DNA of 64,000 bases. It comes from Microbacterium sp. cx-55. Its GTDB lineage: Bacteria; Actinomycetota; Actinomycetes; Actinomycetales; Microbacteriaceae. Location of the stretch: positions 1,302,001 through 1,366,000 of the forward strand of contig NZ_CP088261.1 in the NCBI RefSeq assembly GCF_021117345.1, in the 5' to 3' direction. Made by a program: the position numbers and the translations under genes. The notes under the pieces were generated by a model. That model saw nothing but the letters and a program-made list of their open reading frames with translations, made no database searches and had not been told where the DNA came from. Positions 26,418 through 35,529 of the stretch are shown one piece after another. How positions within the stretch are numbered: the stretch's first letter is position 1; each line of letters opens with the position of its first letter.

Positions 26418-27320
26418 ATGCCCCCCGCATCCGCCCGCCGTCGCTGGCTCCCGCTCGCCATCGCAGCGGCGACCCTCGCCGCTGCCGCCCTCGTGCTGGT
26501 GCTCGTGATGGGCATGGATCGCACACCCGTGACTCCCGCGGCGGCGCCCGCGAGCCCGGTGGCGACGCCCACCGCGACTCCGACTCCGACGCCGAGTGAG
26601 ACCGGCGCACCGGTCGACGCGACGAGCTACGACGTCTCCGGGCTCCCCGCGGCCGAGGTGTACTCCGTGATCCCGGCGCTGCCGGTCGACGCGGATCCGG
26701 GGGCCGCCCTGCCTGGTCTGCTCGCCACCCCGGCGAGCGCCGCTATTCCGGTCTTCGCCGCTCCCGGCGAGGCCCCCGTCGCCCAGCTTCCGCAGGCGCA
26801 GACCTACGGCGGAACCACGGTTCCGGTCGTCGAGCGCCAGACGAACTGGGTGCGCGTTCTGGTGTCGGGACGGCAGGGAACGCCTCCCGGGGGAAACCCG
26901 GCGCAGCTGTCGGGGTGGCTGCGCGCCAGCGACGTGACCCTCACCGAAGACGCCACGCGCGTGGACGTCAGCCTCTCGGCCCGCACGGTCTCGATCGTCA
27001 CCCCGGCCGGGACGGAGACGATCGCGACGGACTTCGGATGGGGAGCGGCGGCGACGCCGACCCCGCTCGGGCGCACCTTCATCATGCACACCGCGGTCGT
27101 GCCGTCCTTCGGGTACACCCGTGGTCACCCGCTCGTGTACCTCGGGGTGCAGTCGCCGACGCTCGCGGGCTTCTCCGGCGCATCCGTCGCCGTGACCGCG
27201 TTCCACTACCACGACGCTCATTCGGGGGCGATCTCGAACGGGTGCCTGCGGCTGGATGCCGCGGCGATCGATCGACTGGCACAGCTGCCGCTCGGTACTC
27301 CGGTCGTCGTCACCGGCTGA
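26418..27320 (+). CDS. L,D-transpeptidase (YkuD domain), membrane-anchored
   Basis: This 300-residue protein has a signal/anchor (about residues 9-33), a Thr/Pro linker (about 36-66), an SH3-like middle and a carboxy-terminal YkuD domain. The active site is visible as FHYHDAHSGAISNGCLRL, giving the catalytic His and Cys. Such enzymes make 3-3 peptidoglycan cross-links or attach proteins to the wall outside the membrane. Confidence 0.9.
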   Translation: MPPASARRRWLPLAIAAATLAAAALVLVLVMGMDRTPVTPAAAPASPVATPTATPTPTPSETGAPVDATSYDVSGLPAAEVYSVIPALPVDADPGAALPGLLATPASAAIPVFAAPGEAPVAQLPQAQTYGGTTVPVVERQTNWVRVLVSGRQGTPPGGNPAQLSGWLRASDVTLTEDATRVDVSLSARTVSIVTPAGTETIATDFGWGAAATPTPLGRTFIMHTAVVPSFGYTRGHPLVYLGVQSPTLAGFSGASVAVTAFHYHDAHSGAISNGCLRLDAAAIDRLAQLPLGTPVVVTG

Positions 27321-27340
27321 GCGGCCTGCCTCTACACTGA

Positions 27341-27398
27341 GCCACAGCGCCGCGTCGGACGACGGCGAGGCCACAGCGCCGCGTCGGACGACGGCGAG
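27341..27398. repeat. 29-base perfect tandem duplication upstream of the cellulase
   Basis: Two identical 29-base copies (27341-27369 and 27370-27398) follow a TACACT -10 hexamer (27332-27337) and precede ATG 27429. They therefore probably lie in the 5' untranslated region of the cellulase gene. The unit is GC-rich with GTCGGACGACGGCGAG at its end, part of which recurs degenerately after the second copy. Confidence 0.9.
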
Positions 27399-27428
27399 CG
27401 CGCCGATCGGACGAGGGGAGCGCGCCGT

Positions 27429-29018
27429 ATGATCCGCATTCCGCGACCGGTTACCCGGCACGGTCTCGTCGCCCTCGGCATGCTGCTCTCGGTCGTCACC
27501 GGACTCATCGGGGGGCTCGTGCCGAATTCCACGGATGCCAACGAGCGCGGCTGGTTGCACACCTCCGGCGCCGACATCGTGCGCGCGGACGGCACTCCCG
27601 TGACGATCAAGGCGATCTCCTGGTTCGGTCTCGAGACCTCGAACTGCGCACCCCATGGCCTCTGGACGATCCCGCTCGACGAGGGGATGCACCAGATCGC
27701 GTCGCTCGGTTTCACCACCGTGCGCCTGCCGTTCTCGAACGAATGCCTCGCCGCGAAGGCGAGCAGCTCGATCGACCGAACGACGAACCCGCAGCTCGCG
27801 GATCTCGCGCCCCTCGATCTGCTCGACGCTGTGATCGCGAGCGCCCGTACGGCCGGGCTCTCGGTAATCCTCGACCGCCACCGCCCCGACTCGGGTGGGC
27901 AGTCCGAGCTCTGGTACACCGCGCAGTACAGCGCGGAGCGGTGGATCGCCGACTGGCGGATGCTGGCGGCCCGCTACCGCGACGACTCCACAGTGATCGG
28001 TGTCGACCTGCACAACGAACCGCACGGTGCGGCGTGCTGGTCGTGCGGCGACCCGGCCACCGATTGGCACGCGGCGGCCACGCGGGCAGGCAACGCGGTG
28101 CTCGAGGTGAACCCGAACCTGCTCGTGATCGTCGAGGGTGTCGAACGCCAGCCCGACGGCACGTCGACGTGGTGGGGCGGGGGTCTGGCGGGCGTCGCCG
28201 ACGCGCCCGTGGAGCTCGCGGTACTCGACCGGGTCGTCTACTCGCCGCACGACTATCCGGCGTCGGTGTACGCGCAGTCCTGGTTCTCGGCCGCCGACTA
28301 TCCCGCGAACCTCGAGGCTGTCTGGGAGCGGAACTGGGGTTACATCGCCTCGCGCGGCATCGCGCCGGTCCTGCTCGGCGAGTTCGGCACCACCTATCGC
28401 AGCGAGAGCGACCGGCAGTGGTTGCAGGCCCTGGTGGGGTACCTGCAGCGCACCGGCATCAGCTTCGCCTACTGGTCGTTCAACCCGAACAGCGGCGACA
28501 CGGGCGGGATCGTCGCCGACGACTGGCGCACTCCGCAGCAGGAGAAACTCGCCGCGCTCCGTCCCCTCCTCGGGCCGCCGGCCGCGCCATCCGTTCCCGT
28601 CCCTGTTCCGACGCTCCCGGTGCCGTCGTCGCCCGTCACCCCCGCTCCGCCCGTGACACCCGCGCCGACGACGACACCCGCTCCGCCCGCCGCCCCGGCG
28701 CCGCCGACGACCCCCGCGGGGTCGAAGCTCGCGGCGGAGTGGGTCCTGCAGAGCGCGTGGGGCGAGGGGTACGTCGCCGAGGTGGTGCTCACCGCATCCG
28801 GTCCGGTGCGATCGTGGTCCGTCTCCTGGGATTCCCCGGGTGCGGCGGCGGTGACGAACAGCTGGGGGATGGACTGCACGGTGCAGGCGGAACGCGTCAC
28901 CTGCACGGGTGGGGCGTGGGCGGGTTCGCTCGCGGCGGGGCAGTCGGTACGGGTGGGGCTTCAGGTCGCCTCGTCCGCCGCTCCGACGGCGCCGACCCTG
29001 ACGGTGCGCGCCTCGTAG
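27429..29018 (+). CDS. GH5 endoglucanase with carbohydrate-binding module
   Basis: This 529-residue secreted enzyme has a signal peptide (about residues 1-38) and a GH5 catalytic domain (about 40-380) with acid/base Glu197 in DLHNEPHG and nucleophile Glu318 in LLGEFGTTY. A Pro/Thr linker (about 384-430) leads to a CBM2-like module (about 433-529). It should hydrolyse beta-1,4-glucan outside the cell. The upstream 29-base tandem repeat may affect its expression. Confidence 0.93.
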   Translation: MIRIPRPVTRHGLVALGMLLSVVTGLIGGLVPNSTDANERGWLHTSGADIVRADGTPVTIKAISWFGLETSNCAPHGLWTIPLDEGMHQIASLGFTTVRLPFSNECLAAKASSSIDRTTNPQLADLAPLDLLDAVIASARTAGLSVILDRHRPDSGGQSELWYTAQYSAERWIADWRMLAARYRDDSTVIGVDLHNEPHGAACWSCGDPATDWHAAATRAGNAVLEVNPNLLVIVEGVERQPDGTSTWWGGGLAGVADAPVELAVLDRVVYSPHDYPASVYAQSWFSAADYPANLEAVWERNWGYIASRGIAPVLLGEFGTTYRSESDRQWLQALVGYLQRTGISFAYWSFNPNSGDTGGIVADDWRTPQQEKLAALRPLLGPPAAPSVPVPVPTLPVPSSPVTPAPPVTPAPTTTPAPPAAPAPPTTPAGSKLAAEWVLQSAWGEGYVAEVVLTASGPVRSWSVSWDSPGAAAVTNSWGMDCTVQAERVTCTGGAWAGSLAAGQSVRVGLQVASSAAPTAPTLTVRAS

Positions 29019-29095
29019 CCCGTCGTCTTCGCTCCCGCATCCCCAGGGTCGATCACCGTCCGCCGCGGAGAGTGGCAGGGTCCTACTCTGGGCGC

Positions 29096-29395
29096 ATGCA
29101 CTTCGTCTTCGATGCGGAGCTCTATCGCTGGGCTGCCCGAGCGGATTCGTCCTGGTACTTCGTCGCGGTGCCGCGGGAGTTCTCGGACGAGATCCGGCAG
29201 ATCCCGCGCGTACCGCGAGGGTTCGGCGCGGTGCGGGTCGAGGCCGAGGTCGCGGGACTCACCTGGCGCACGTCGATCTTTCCCGGAGAGGCGGATGGCG
29301 CGTACTCGCTCCCGATCGAGCGAGCGGTTCGCGAGCGCGCGGCGGCGGGTGAAGGGGACGCGATCCGGGTCGCCCTGATCGTTCTCGTCGGCTGA
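29096..29395 (+). CDS. DUF1905 domain protein
   Basis: This 99-residue protein (HFVFDAELYRWAARADSSWYFVAVP, then VRVEAEVAGLTWRTSIFP) fits the small DUF1905 beta-barrel fold of unknown function. TACTCT lies six bases before ATG 29096, so it should be leaderless. Its frame is open from far upstream through the cellulase region, which is why the true start needs the promoter evidence. Confidence 0.8.
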   Translation: MHFVFDAELYRWAARADSSWYFVAVPREFSDEIRQIPRVPRGFGAVRVEAEVAGLTWRTSIFPGEADGAYSLPIERAVRERAAAGEGDAIRVALIVLVG

Positions 29396-29416
29396 TCGAT
29401 CATGAGGGGGGAGCAG

Positions 29417-29896
29417 ATGCTGGCAGACGGGGCAGTGGCGGTGGCGTACGCGGTGTTCGCCGTGCAGAGCGTCGTACTCGCGATCATCGACCTCCGCACC
29501 CACCGGTTGCCGAACCGGATCGTGCTGCTGGGCTACCCGGTCGCCATCGTCCTGTTCGGCATCGCCGCACTCCTTCGGCCGGATCTGTGGGCGCTCGGGC
29601 GTGCGCTGCTCGCGGGCGCGATCCTCTTCGCGTTCTATCTGCTGCTCCGGATGCTGCAGCGCGGCGGCATGGGCGGCGGCGACGTGAAGCTCGCCGGGGT
29701 GATCGGCATCATGCTGGGCTTCGCCGGGTGGGACGCCGTCGTCATCGGACTGTTCGCGGGATTCCTCGGCGGGGGTCTCTACAGTGCGGTACTGCTCGCC
29801 CGTCGACGCGCCAATCGGCGCACCGCCGTTCCCTTCGGGCCGTGGATGCTGCTCGGCGCGTGGGTGGGCATCGCGGCGCATCTCGCGGGAGTCTGA
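29417..29896 (+). CDS. Prepilin peptidase, A24 family
   Basis: This 159-residue membrane protease has about five to six segments and both catalytic Asp motifs: Asp25 in DLRTHRLPNR and Asp89 in GMGGGDVKL. It lacks the N-methylation domain, like the TadV/CpaA type that processes Flp pilins. ATG 29417 is preferred over 29402 because a GGGGGGAG site lies just ahead. No tad pilus genes are in this window. Confidence 0.88.
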   Translation: MLADGAVAVAYAVFAVQSVVLAIIDLRTHRLPNRIVLLGYPVAIVLFGIAALLRPDLWALGRALLAGAILFAFYLLLRMLQRGGMGGGDVKLAGVIGIMLGFAGWDAVVIGLFAGFLGGGLYSAVLLARRRANRRTAVPFGPWMLLGAWVGIAAHLAGV

Positions 29897-29953
29897 CGGG
29901 GCGGCGCTGTCAAGGCGCGGGCCGCGCGCTCCGACGCTCACTAATCTGGGCGT

Positions 29954-30994
29954 ATGTCGGCATCGGAATCTGCCCCCACGTCTCCCGGTCTCCTCCCGCG
30001 GGCGACGTCCTGGGCGTTGCAGCGCACGCTCGTCCGCGGCTTCCTGCTCTACGCCGAACATCGCGGTGCGCAGCTGGCCGACAGCATCACCTATCGCACC
30101 CTGTTCAGCGTGTTCGCGGCCGTGCTGCTGGTGTTCTCGGCCGCCGCCGTGTGGCTGTCGGGCAATCCCGACGCGTGGGACGCCCTGATCGCCACGGTCA
30201 ACTCCGCCATCCCGGGACTCGTCGGCGACGGCAAGGGTGCCGTGATCGACGCATCCGAGATCAAGGCGCCCGAGGGCTTCACGATCGCCGGGGTGATCTC
30301 GCTCGTGGCGCTCGTCGGCGCGGCGATCGGCGCCGTCGGGTCGCTGCGCAACTCGCTCCGCATCCTGGCCGACAAGGTCGGCGCCGACGCCTTCTTCGTC
30401 TTCGTCCTCCTCCGCAACCTGCTGCTCGCCATCGCGATCGGCGGACTTCTGCTCGTTTCGGCGATCGCCACGTTCCTGACGTCCGCCTCCATCGGCACGG
30501 TCACCGGGTGGCTGGGCCTTCCGCAGGATTCGGTTCCGGTCCTGGTGCTCACCTACCTGGTGTCCGTCGTCATCGTCTTCCTGCTCGACACGGTCGTCAT
30601 CGTGCTGATGTTCGTCGCGCTGTCGGGGGTGCGGCCGCCCGCCCGCGCGCTCTGGAGCGGCGCTGCCCTGGGCGGTTTCGGTCTGCTCGTCCTCCAGCAG
30701 CTCTCGGGTCTTTTCGTCGGTGGGGCGTCGTCGAACCCGCTGCTCGCGACGTTCGCGACGCTCATCGCGCTGCTGCTGTGGATCAACCTCTCCGCCCAGG
30801 TCATCCTGATCTCGAGCGCCGTGATCATCACGATGACCCGGGAGCACGAGGATCGCGTTCGCGCGCGTTTTGGAGCGGCGACGTTCCTTCAGCGCCGTGT
30901 GCAGCGCGCGGAGGACGCCGTGGCGGCCGCCGTCGCCGAACTCGAGGACGCGCGGGTCGCCGAGGAGAAGGAACGCGCGGCTCAGCGCGCGTAG
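29954..30994 (+). CDS. YihY/BrkB-family membrane protein
   Basis: This 346-residue protein has six membrane segments and the YihY/BrkB pattern (LADSITYRTLFSVFAAVLLVFS early, LLLWINLSAQVILISSAVI late), then a charged coiled-coil tail rich in Glu and Ala. Its function is not established. TAATCT lies six bases ahead of ATG 29954 (leaderless). Its last 13 bases overlap the convergent amidotransferase gene. Confidence 0.88.
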   Translation: MSASESAPTSPGLLPRATSWALQRTLVRGFLLYAEHRGAQLADSITYRTLFSVFAAVLLVFSAAAVWLSGNPDAWDALIATVNSAIPGLVGDGKGAVIDASEIKAPEGFTIAGVISLVALVGAAIGAVGSLRNSLRILADKVGADAFFVFVLLRNLLLAIAIGGLLLVSAIATFLTSASIGTVTGWLGLPQDSVPVLVLTYLVSVVIVFLLDTVVIVLMFVALSGVRPPARALWSGAALGGFGLLVLQQLSGLFVGGASSNPLLATFATLIALLLWINLSAQVILISSAVIITMTREHEDRVRARFGAATFLQRRVQRAEDAVAAAVAELEDARVAEEKERAAQRA

Positions 30995-31713
30995 CGTGCG
31001 ACGAACGTCTGCAGGAGGCGGGCGGGTTCGGTGACGGGGGATACGCGCACCGCGTCGAGGGTGGAATCCAGCTCTCCGTCGGCGAAATAGCCGTAGTCCG
31101 CGTAGGCGCGGATGCGGGTCGAGATCCCGTCCACGTCGAGCTCCGGATGGAACTGCGTCGCGTACACGTTCGTGCGGGCGCGGAACGCCTGCACCGGGCA
31201 CCCCGGCGAGCCGGCCAGTCGCACGAGATGGGGCGGCAGCGTGTGGACGGCTTCCTTGTGGCCGACGAACGCGCCGAACGTATCCGGCATCCCGGCGAAG
31301 AGCGGATCGGCGCGGCCCTCGTCGGTGAGACTGACCGGCACGATCGAGATCGGCTCCGAGTACGTGCGATCGATCACCGCGCCCTGGTGCGCGCCGAGAG
31401 TGCCGACTCCGTAGCAGGCGCCGAGAAAGGGAAAGTCGCGCGCGACGACCTCGTCGAGGAGCGTCGCCATCTCCTGTTCGACCCGGCGTTGCGTCTCGGA
31501 CTTGCGCGCGGCGGGATCCGAGGCGTTGAACGGTCCGCCGCCGACGATGACCCCCGAGATCGACTCGAGGTCCAGGGCCTGCAGTGGTCCCGCTTCGAGC
31601 CGGATGCGGCGCAGCATCCGCTCGTCGAGGCCGGTGTATCGCAGGAACAGCTCGTACTCTTCGTCGGCGGGCACGTCTTCGGCGCGAGTGGCGAGGAGCA
31701 CGAACGGCAGCAC
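30982..31713 (-). CDS. Class I glutamine amidotransferase
   Basis: This 243-residue soluble protein has a triad-type GATase fold: nucleophile Cys100 in FLGACYGVG, then His and Glu in YATQFHPELD. It resembles stand-alone GMP-synthase-like amidotransferases; whether it uses glutamine or gamma-glutamyl compounds is unknown. It converges on the BrkB gene with a 13-base overlap of the coding ends. Confidence 0.88.
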   Translation of the reverse strand: MLPFVLLATRAEDVPADEEYELFLRYTGLDERMLRRIRLEAGPLQALDLESISGVIVGGGPFNASDPAARKSETQRRVEQEMATLLDEVVARDFPFLGACYGVGTLGAHQGAVIDRTYSEPISIVPVSLTDEGRADPLFAGMPDTFGAFVGHKEAVHTLPPHLVRLAGSPGCPVQAFRARTNVYATQFHPELDVDGISTRIRAYADYGYFADGELDSTLDAVRVSPVTEPARLLQTFVARYAR

Positions 31714-31768
31714 CCGGGAATTGTACGCGCCTCAGACCGGGTGTCGGCGTGGTGGTTAGGCTGAGGGC

Positions 31769-32008
31769 ATGGCTATCGCACGACTTTCCGGAGGCCCGCT
31801 CGACGGGCAGATCATTCCCCTCGACGACATCGTGGGCGACGAGTACATCGCGTCCTACGGAGAAGGGCAGATCATCTACCGCCGCGCCGGCGACGACATC
31901 AACACGGGTGCGTCCGACGGCCCGACCGAGGCGAGCTTCATCTACGCCGACTCGACCGAGCCGCTGACCGTCACCGCCGCAGAGCTGGACGACGTTCCCG
32001 ACGCGTGA
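31769..32008 (+). CDS. Small acidic hypothetical protein
   Basis: This 79-residue acidic protein (LSGGPLDGQIIPLDDIVGDEY) has no recognised domain. TAGGCT lies six bases ahead of ATG 31769, so it should be leaderless. Its stop overlaps the GTG of the CYTH gene by four bases, so the two are translated together. Confidence 0.75.
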   Translation: MAIARLSGGPLDGQIIPLDDIVGDEYIASYGEGQIIYRRAGDDINTGASDGPTEASFIYADSTEPLTVTAAELDDVPDA

Positions 32009-32637
32009 GCGCTGCGCACGCATCGGATGAACCGACCCGCGCCGTCGAGGTCGAGGAGAAGTTCGACGTCGACGACGCGGCGGTCCTTCCCGACTGGACC
32101 GCGCTCGACGACATCGACGCGATAGGTAAGGCGGAGGTGCGCGAGCTCGACGCCCGCTACTTCGACACGGCAGACGTCGCACTTGGCCGAGCCCGGGTCG
32201 CGCTCCGGCGCCGGACGGGAGGCCCCGACGAGGGCTGGCACGTCAAGAGCTCAGCCCCCGAGGGGCGGTACGAACTGCACTGGCCGCTCGGTGATACCGA
32301 CAAGCTCCCGGATGCGGTCGTCGCGGCGGTCGCCCCCTGGGCCCGGCCGCCGTTCACCCCGCTGGCCCGCATCCGGAATCGACGGGTGGCGTACGCGCTC
32401 ACGGACGCCGCCGGAGGTCTCGTGGCCGAGGTCGTCGACGATCACGTCACCGCGACCGCGGAGCGAACGGGTCAGGTGACCCGCTGGCGGGAGTGGGAGG
32501 TCGAACTCGGCCCCGCCGCACCGCGCGACGAGCGCTGGCGCGCGGCGTTCTTCGCCGCCGTCGCGCGGCTCGTCGCCACCGCCGGAGGCCGGCCGGCCGC
32601 ATCCGACTCCAAGCTGGGTCGGGCGCTCGGCCGCTGA
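32005..32637 (+). CDS. CYTH-domain protein (triphosphate tunnel metalloenzyme)
   Basis: This 210-residue protein carries the CYTH signature ExExK in VEVEEKFDV near the start, followed by the basic and acidic strands of a tunnel fold (DARYFDTADVALGRARVALRRRTGG). Members hydrolyse inorganic triphosphate or act on nucleotide triphosphates. Here there is no fused CHAD domain. It is coupled to the small acidic gene upstream. Confidence 0.88.
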   Translation: MSAAHASDEPTRAVEVEEKFDVDDAAVLPDWTALDDIDAIGKAEVRELDARYFDTADVALGRARVALRRRTGGPDEGWHVKSSAPEGRYELHWPLGDTDKLPDAVVAAVAPWARPPFTPLARIRNRRVAYALTDAAGGLVAEVVDDHVTATAERTGQVTRWREWEVELGPAAPRDERWRAAFFAAVARLVATAGGRPAASDSKLGRALGR

Positions 32638-32700
32638 TGCTCCGCAGCTGACGCTCCGTCGCTGACGCTCCGCCGCACTCTGGCGCACGCCAGACGAATC

Positions 32701-32742
32701 GACGAAGGGCTCCTCCCGATCTCTCGGGAGGAGCCCTTCGTC
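32701..32742. terminator. Long perfect hairpin between convergent genes
   Basis: A perfect 19-base inverted repeat (32701-32719 with 32724-32742) with a 4-base loop lies between the CYTH gene and lpdA, 14 bases after the lpdA stop. It has no T run on either strand, but it should act as a two-way stop or 3'-end stabiliser. Confidence 0.8.
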
Positions 32743-32756
32743 AGTTGTCGCAGGGG

Positions 32757-34154
32757 TCAGATGTTGATCATGTGCCCGGTGAGACCGTGGAAGGCCTCCT
32801 GCAGCGCCTCCGACAGCGTCGGGTGGGTGTGCACGTTGCGCGCGGCCTCGAGGGCGGTGAGGTCCCACTTCTGGGCGAGCGTGAGCTCGGGCAGAAGCTC
32901 GGACACATCGGGGCCGATGAGGTGGCCACCGAGGAGTTCGAGGTGCTCCGCGTCGGCGACGAGCTTGACGAAACCGATCGGCTCGCCGAGCCCGTTCGCC
33001 TTGCCGTTCGCCGAGAACGGGAACTTCGCGACCTTCACGTCGTAGCCGGCGTCGCGGGCCTGCTGCTCGGTGAGGCCGAAGCTCGCGACCTGCGGGTTGC
33101 AGAACGTGGCGCGCGGCATCATCCGGTAGTCGCCGAGCGTCTGCGTCTCGGCCTTGCCGATCGTCTCGGCCGCGACGATGCCCTGCGCTTCGGCCACGTG
33201 GGCCAGCTGCAGCTTGGCGGTCACGTCACCGATCGCGTAGATGTGCGGCACGTTCGTGCGCATGTAGTCGTCGATGGCGATCGCGCCGCGTTCGGTCAGC
33301 TCGACGCCGGTCTTGTCGAGACCGAAGCCCTCCACGCGCGGGGCGAAGCCGATGGACATGAGCACGCGGTCGGCCTCGATGATCGTCGCGGTGCCATCCT
33401 TCGGCGTGTACGTGACGGTGACCTTGTCGCCGCCGTCGACCACGCTCTCGACCTTCGTGGAGGTGAGGATGTCGACGCCGAGCTTCTTGTACTGGCGCTG
33501 GATCTCCTTGGAGACCTCGATGTCCTCGTTCGGAAGCGCGCGGTCGAGGAACTCGATGATCGTGACCTTCACGCCGTAGTTCTTCATGATGTACGCGAAT
33601 TCCATGCCGATCGCACCCGCGCCGACGATGACGAGGTTCTCGGGCAGGTCGCGGTTGAGGATCTGCTCCTCGTACGTCACGACGTTCTTGCTGAGCTCGA
33701 CGCCCGGCAGCAGCCGAACGGTCGAACCGGTCGAGATGATCGCGTTGTCGAAGGTGACCTGCTCGGTCGAACCGTCGGCCTTCGTGACGGTGATGGTGTG
33801 CGCGTCGACGAAGGTGCCGCGGCCGTCGTACTCGTCGACCTTGTTCTTCTTCATCAAGTAGTGGATGCCCTTGACGTGCGTGTCGGCGACCTTGCGGCTG
33901 CGATCCCACGCGACGCCGAAGTCGAACGACACATCGCCCGAGATGCCGAACAGATCGGCCTGGGCGTGGAAGGTGTGGGCGAGATCGGCGTTGCGCAGCA
34001 GCGCCTTGGAGGGAATGCAGCCCACGTTCAGGCACACACCGCCCCAGTACTTCTCTTCGATGACTGCGGTGGAAAGGCCGAGCTGGGCGCTTCGGACGGC
34101 CGCGACGTATCCGCCGGGGCCCGCGCCGAGAATGACGACGTCGTAATGAGGCAT
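32757..34154 (-). CDS. lpdA: Dihydrolipoyl dehydrogenase (E3)
   Basis: This 465-residue FAD enzyme has [17 protein letters not shown] at the amino terminus, redox pair Cys41/Cys46 in [13 protein letters not shown], the second nucleotide site [12 protein letters not shown], and the His-Glu region [13 protein letters not shown] near the end. It reoxidises lipoamide in pyruvate and 2-oxoglutarate dehydrogenase complexes and in glycine cleavage. It stands alone, not in an E1/E2 operon. GarA, which restrains 2-oxoglutarate dehydrogenase, is encoded close by at 35038. Confidence 0.97.
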   Translation of the reverse strand: MPHYDVVILGAGPGGYVAAVRSAQLGLSTAVIEEKYWGGVCLNVGCIPSKALLRNADLAHTFHAQADLFGISGDVSFDFGVAWDRSRKVADTHVKGIHYLMKKNKVDEYDGRGTFVDAHTITVTKADGSTEQVTFDNAIISTGSTVRLLPGVELSKNVVTYEEQILNRDLPENLVIVGAGAIGMEFAYIMKNYGVKVTIIEFLDRALPNEDIEVSKEIQRQYKKLGVDILTSTKVESVVDGGDKVTVTYTPKDGTATIIEADRVLMSIGFAPRVEGFGLDKTGVELTERGAIAIDDYMRTNVPHIYAIGDVTAKLQLAHVAEAQGIVAAETIGKAETQTLGDYRMMPRATFCNPQVASFGLTEQQARDAGYDVKVAKFPFSANGKANGLGEPIGFVKLVADAEHLELLGGHLIGPDVSELLPELTLAQKWDLTALEAARNVHTHPTLSEALQEAFHGLTGHMINI

Positions 34155-34163
34155 GGCTCCAGC

Positions 34164-34841
34164 CTATCGCTCGCGCGGGACGTCCCGACCGGCCGTGTGC
34201 TCGGTCGCGACCTCCTTCTGCTGACGCGCTCGCGCGCCCAACAGCCACACCACGATGCCGATCACGACGACCAGCGCGACCGCGCCGATGATCCACGGGA
34301 GCGGGTCGGCGCCGGCCGGATCGGCGGGCACGACGGATGCCGACGGCGAAGGCGCGGGCGTCACGGCGTCGGTCGCCGGCGACGGCGTGGCGGTCGCCGA
34401 GGGGGAGGCCACCGGCGTGGACGCGATCGGCGCGGGGGCCGCCGCGACGTCGAAGGTGTACTCGCCGGAGATGGGGTGGCCGTCGCTCGAGACGACGCGC
34501 CAGAGAACGGTCATGGTGCCGGTCGCCGATCCGCCGAGCGACTGGGTGACCGTCGTGCCCTCGACGACGGGTGCCGCATCCGTGACCGCGGCGCCGGCCG
34601 CATCCGTCACCTGGATCACGGTCGACGATCCGTCGGAGAGCAGCTCCGCGCTGAAGGTGAGGACGAGCTGGGCGGGCAGGACGTCGACCGTGCTCCCGGC
34701 CGCCGGATCGGAAGACGAGAGCTCGTCGTGCGCGGAGGCGGGCACAGCGCTCGCCCAGAGCATGCCGAGGGCGAGGACGAGTCCTGCGAGGACAGCGGCG
34801 GAAAGGCGACGTGCAGACGAGAAGGTGCCGGATGCGTTCAC
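34164..34841 (-). CDS. CopC-domain protein with carboxy-terminal anchor
   Basis: This 225-residue exported protein has a signal peptide cleaved before His38 (PASA-HDELSSSDPAAG), so the mature protein starts with the His that binds Cu(II). The CopC fold continues to SSDGHPISGEYTFDV, with the second His. A Pro/Ala/Thr-rich stalk and a membrane segment (about 188-208) with basic tail follow. It starts with GTG 34841, seven bases after TAGGCT (leaderless). It lies only nine bases upstream of lpdA, so read-through is possible. A copper-binding role is likely from the family. Confidence 0.9.
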   Translation of the reverse strand: MNASGTFSSARRLSAAVLAGLVLALGMLWASAVPASAHDELSSSDPAAGSTVDVLPAQLVLTFSAELLSDGSSTVIQVTDAAGAAVTDAAPVVEGTTVTQSLGGSATGTMTVLWRVVSSDGHPISGEYTFDVAAAPAPIASTPVASPSATATPSPATDAVTPAPSPSASVVPADPAGADPLPWIIGAVALVVVIGIVVWLLGARARQQKEVATEHTAGRDVPRER

Positions 34842-35037
34842 CCCGCCGAGCCTAATCGTGCGCCCTTCCGGCTCCCTGGGTTGACGTGTTCGATCGGAGC
34901 GGATTCACATCGGGGGGGCTGCGTCATCTCGCGTGCCCGGGCATCCGCGGGGCGCTCGGGAGAACGGCGTGCCCGGGAACCGATCGGATGTGGGACGCCC
35001 CGCAGCATCCGTTAGGCTGATCGGCGAGGAGGACGAC

Positions 35038-35529
35038 GTGGACGAGCACTACACACACCGACCCGATGACATTCGGCGTCCCGGCGATGCGCCTACGCCG
35101 GCCCATGACACGACCCAGACCTTCGGGCACGACTCGGACCTCTCGTTCGTGCCGTTCGGGAGCGAGCTGAGCGACGCCGAGTTGGAGGCCATCGAGGCCC
35201 TTCCGACCGCATCCGCGCTGTTCATCGTGCGTTCCGGTCCGACGGCCGGAGCCCGGTACCTGCTGGACACCGACGTGACGACGGTGGGTCGTCACCCCGA
35301 CGCCGACATCTTCTTCGACGATGTGACTGTTTCTCGCCGCCACTCCGAGATCACCCGGGTGGACGGCGGCTTCGAGATCGTCGACCAGCGTTCCCTGAAC
35401 GGCACGTACGTCAACGGCGAGCGGGTCGACCGCGCGACGCTGACCAACGGCGCCGAGGTGCGGATCGGCAAGTTCCGCCTGAACTTCTTCGTTTCGCCGG
35501 TCGATCTTCCCGCGCCCGCGGGCGCGTGA
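35038..35529 (+). CDS. garA: FHA-domain regulator GarA/OdhI
   Basis: This 163-residue protein has a phospho-acceptor segment DTTQTFGHD (Thr25, Thr26 and Thr28) in a flexible amino terminus and an FHA domain at about residues 85-150 with GRHPDADI, SRRHSEI and SLNGTYVNG. In the family the unphosphorylated form binds and inhibits 2-oxoglutarate dehydrogenase, and phosphorylation by Ser/Thr kinases releases it. GTG 35038 follows a strong GAGGAGGAC site, and a TAGGCT hexamer sits upstream. It overlaps ftsR at its stop. Confidence 0.93.
   Translation: MDEHYTHRPDDIRRPGDAPTPAHDTTQTFGHDSDLSFVPFGSELSDAELEAIEALPTASALFIVRSGPTAGARYLLDTDVTTVGRHPDADIFFDDVTVSRRHSEITRVDGGFEIVDQRSLNGTYVNGERVDRATLTNGAEVRIGKFRLNFFVSPVDLPAPAGA

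Noticed and set aside
28961..32182. A minus-strand open frame of about 1070 codons
   Set aside because: It spans five recognisable genes, has a low-complexity Arg/Glu/Asp-rich translation and no ribosome site, so it is an antisense artefact of high GC.
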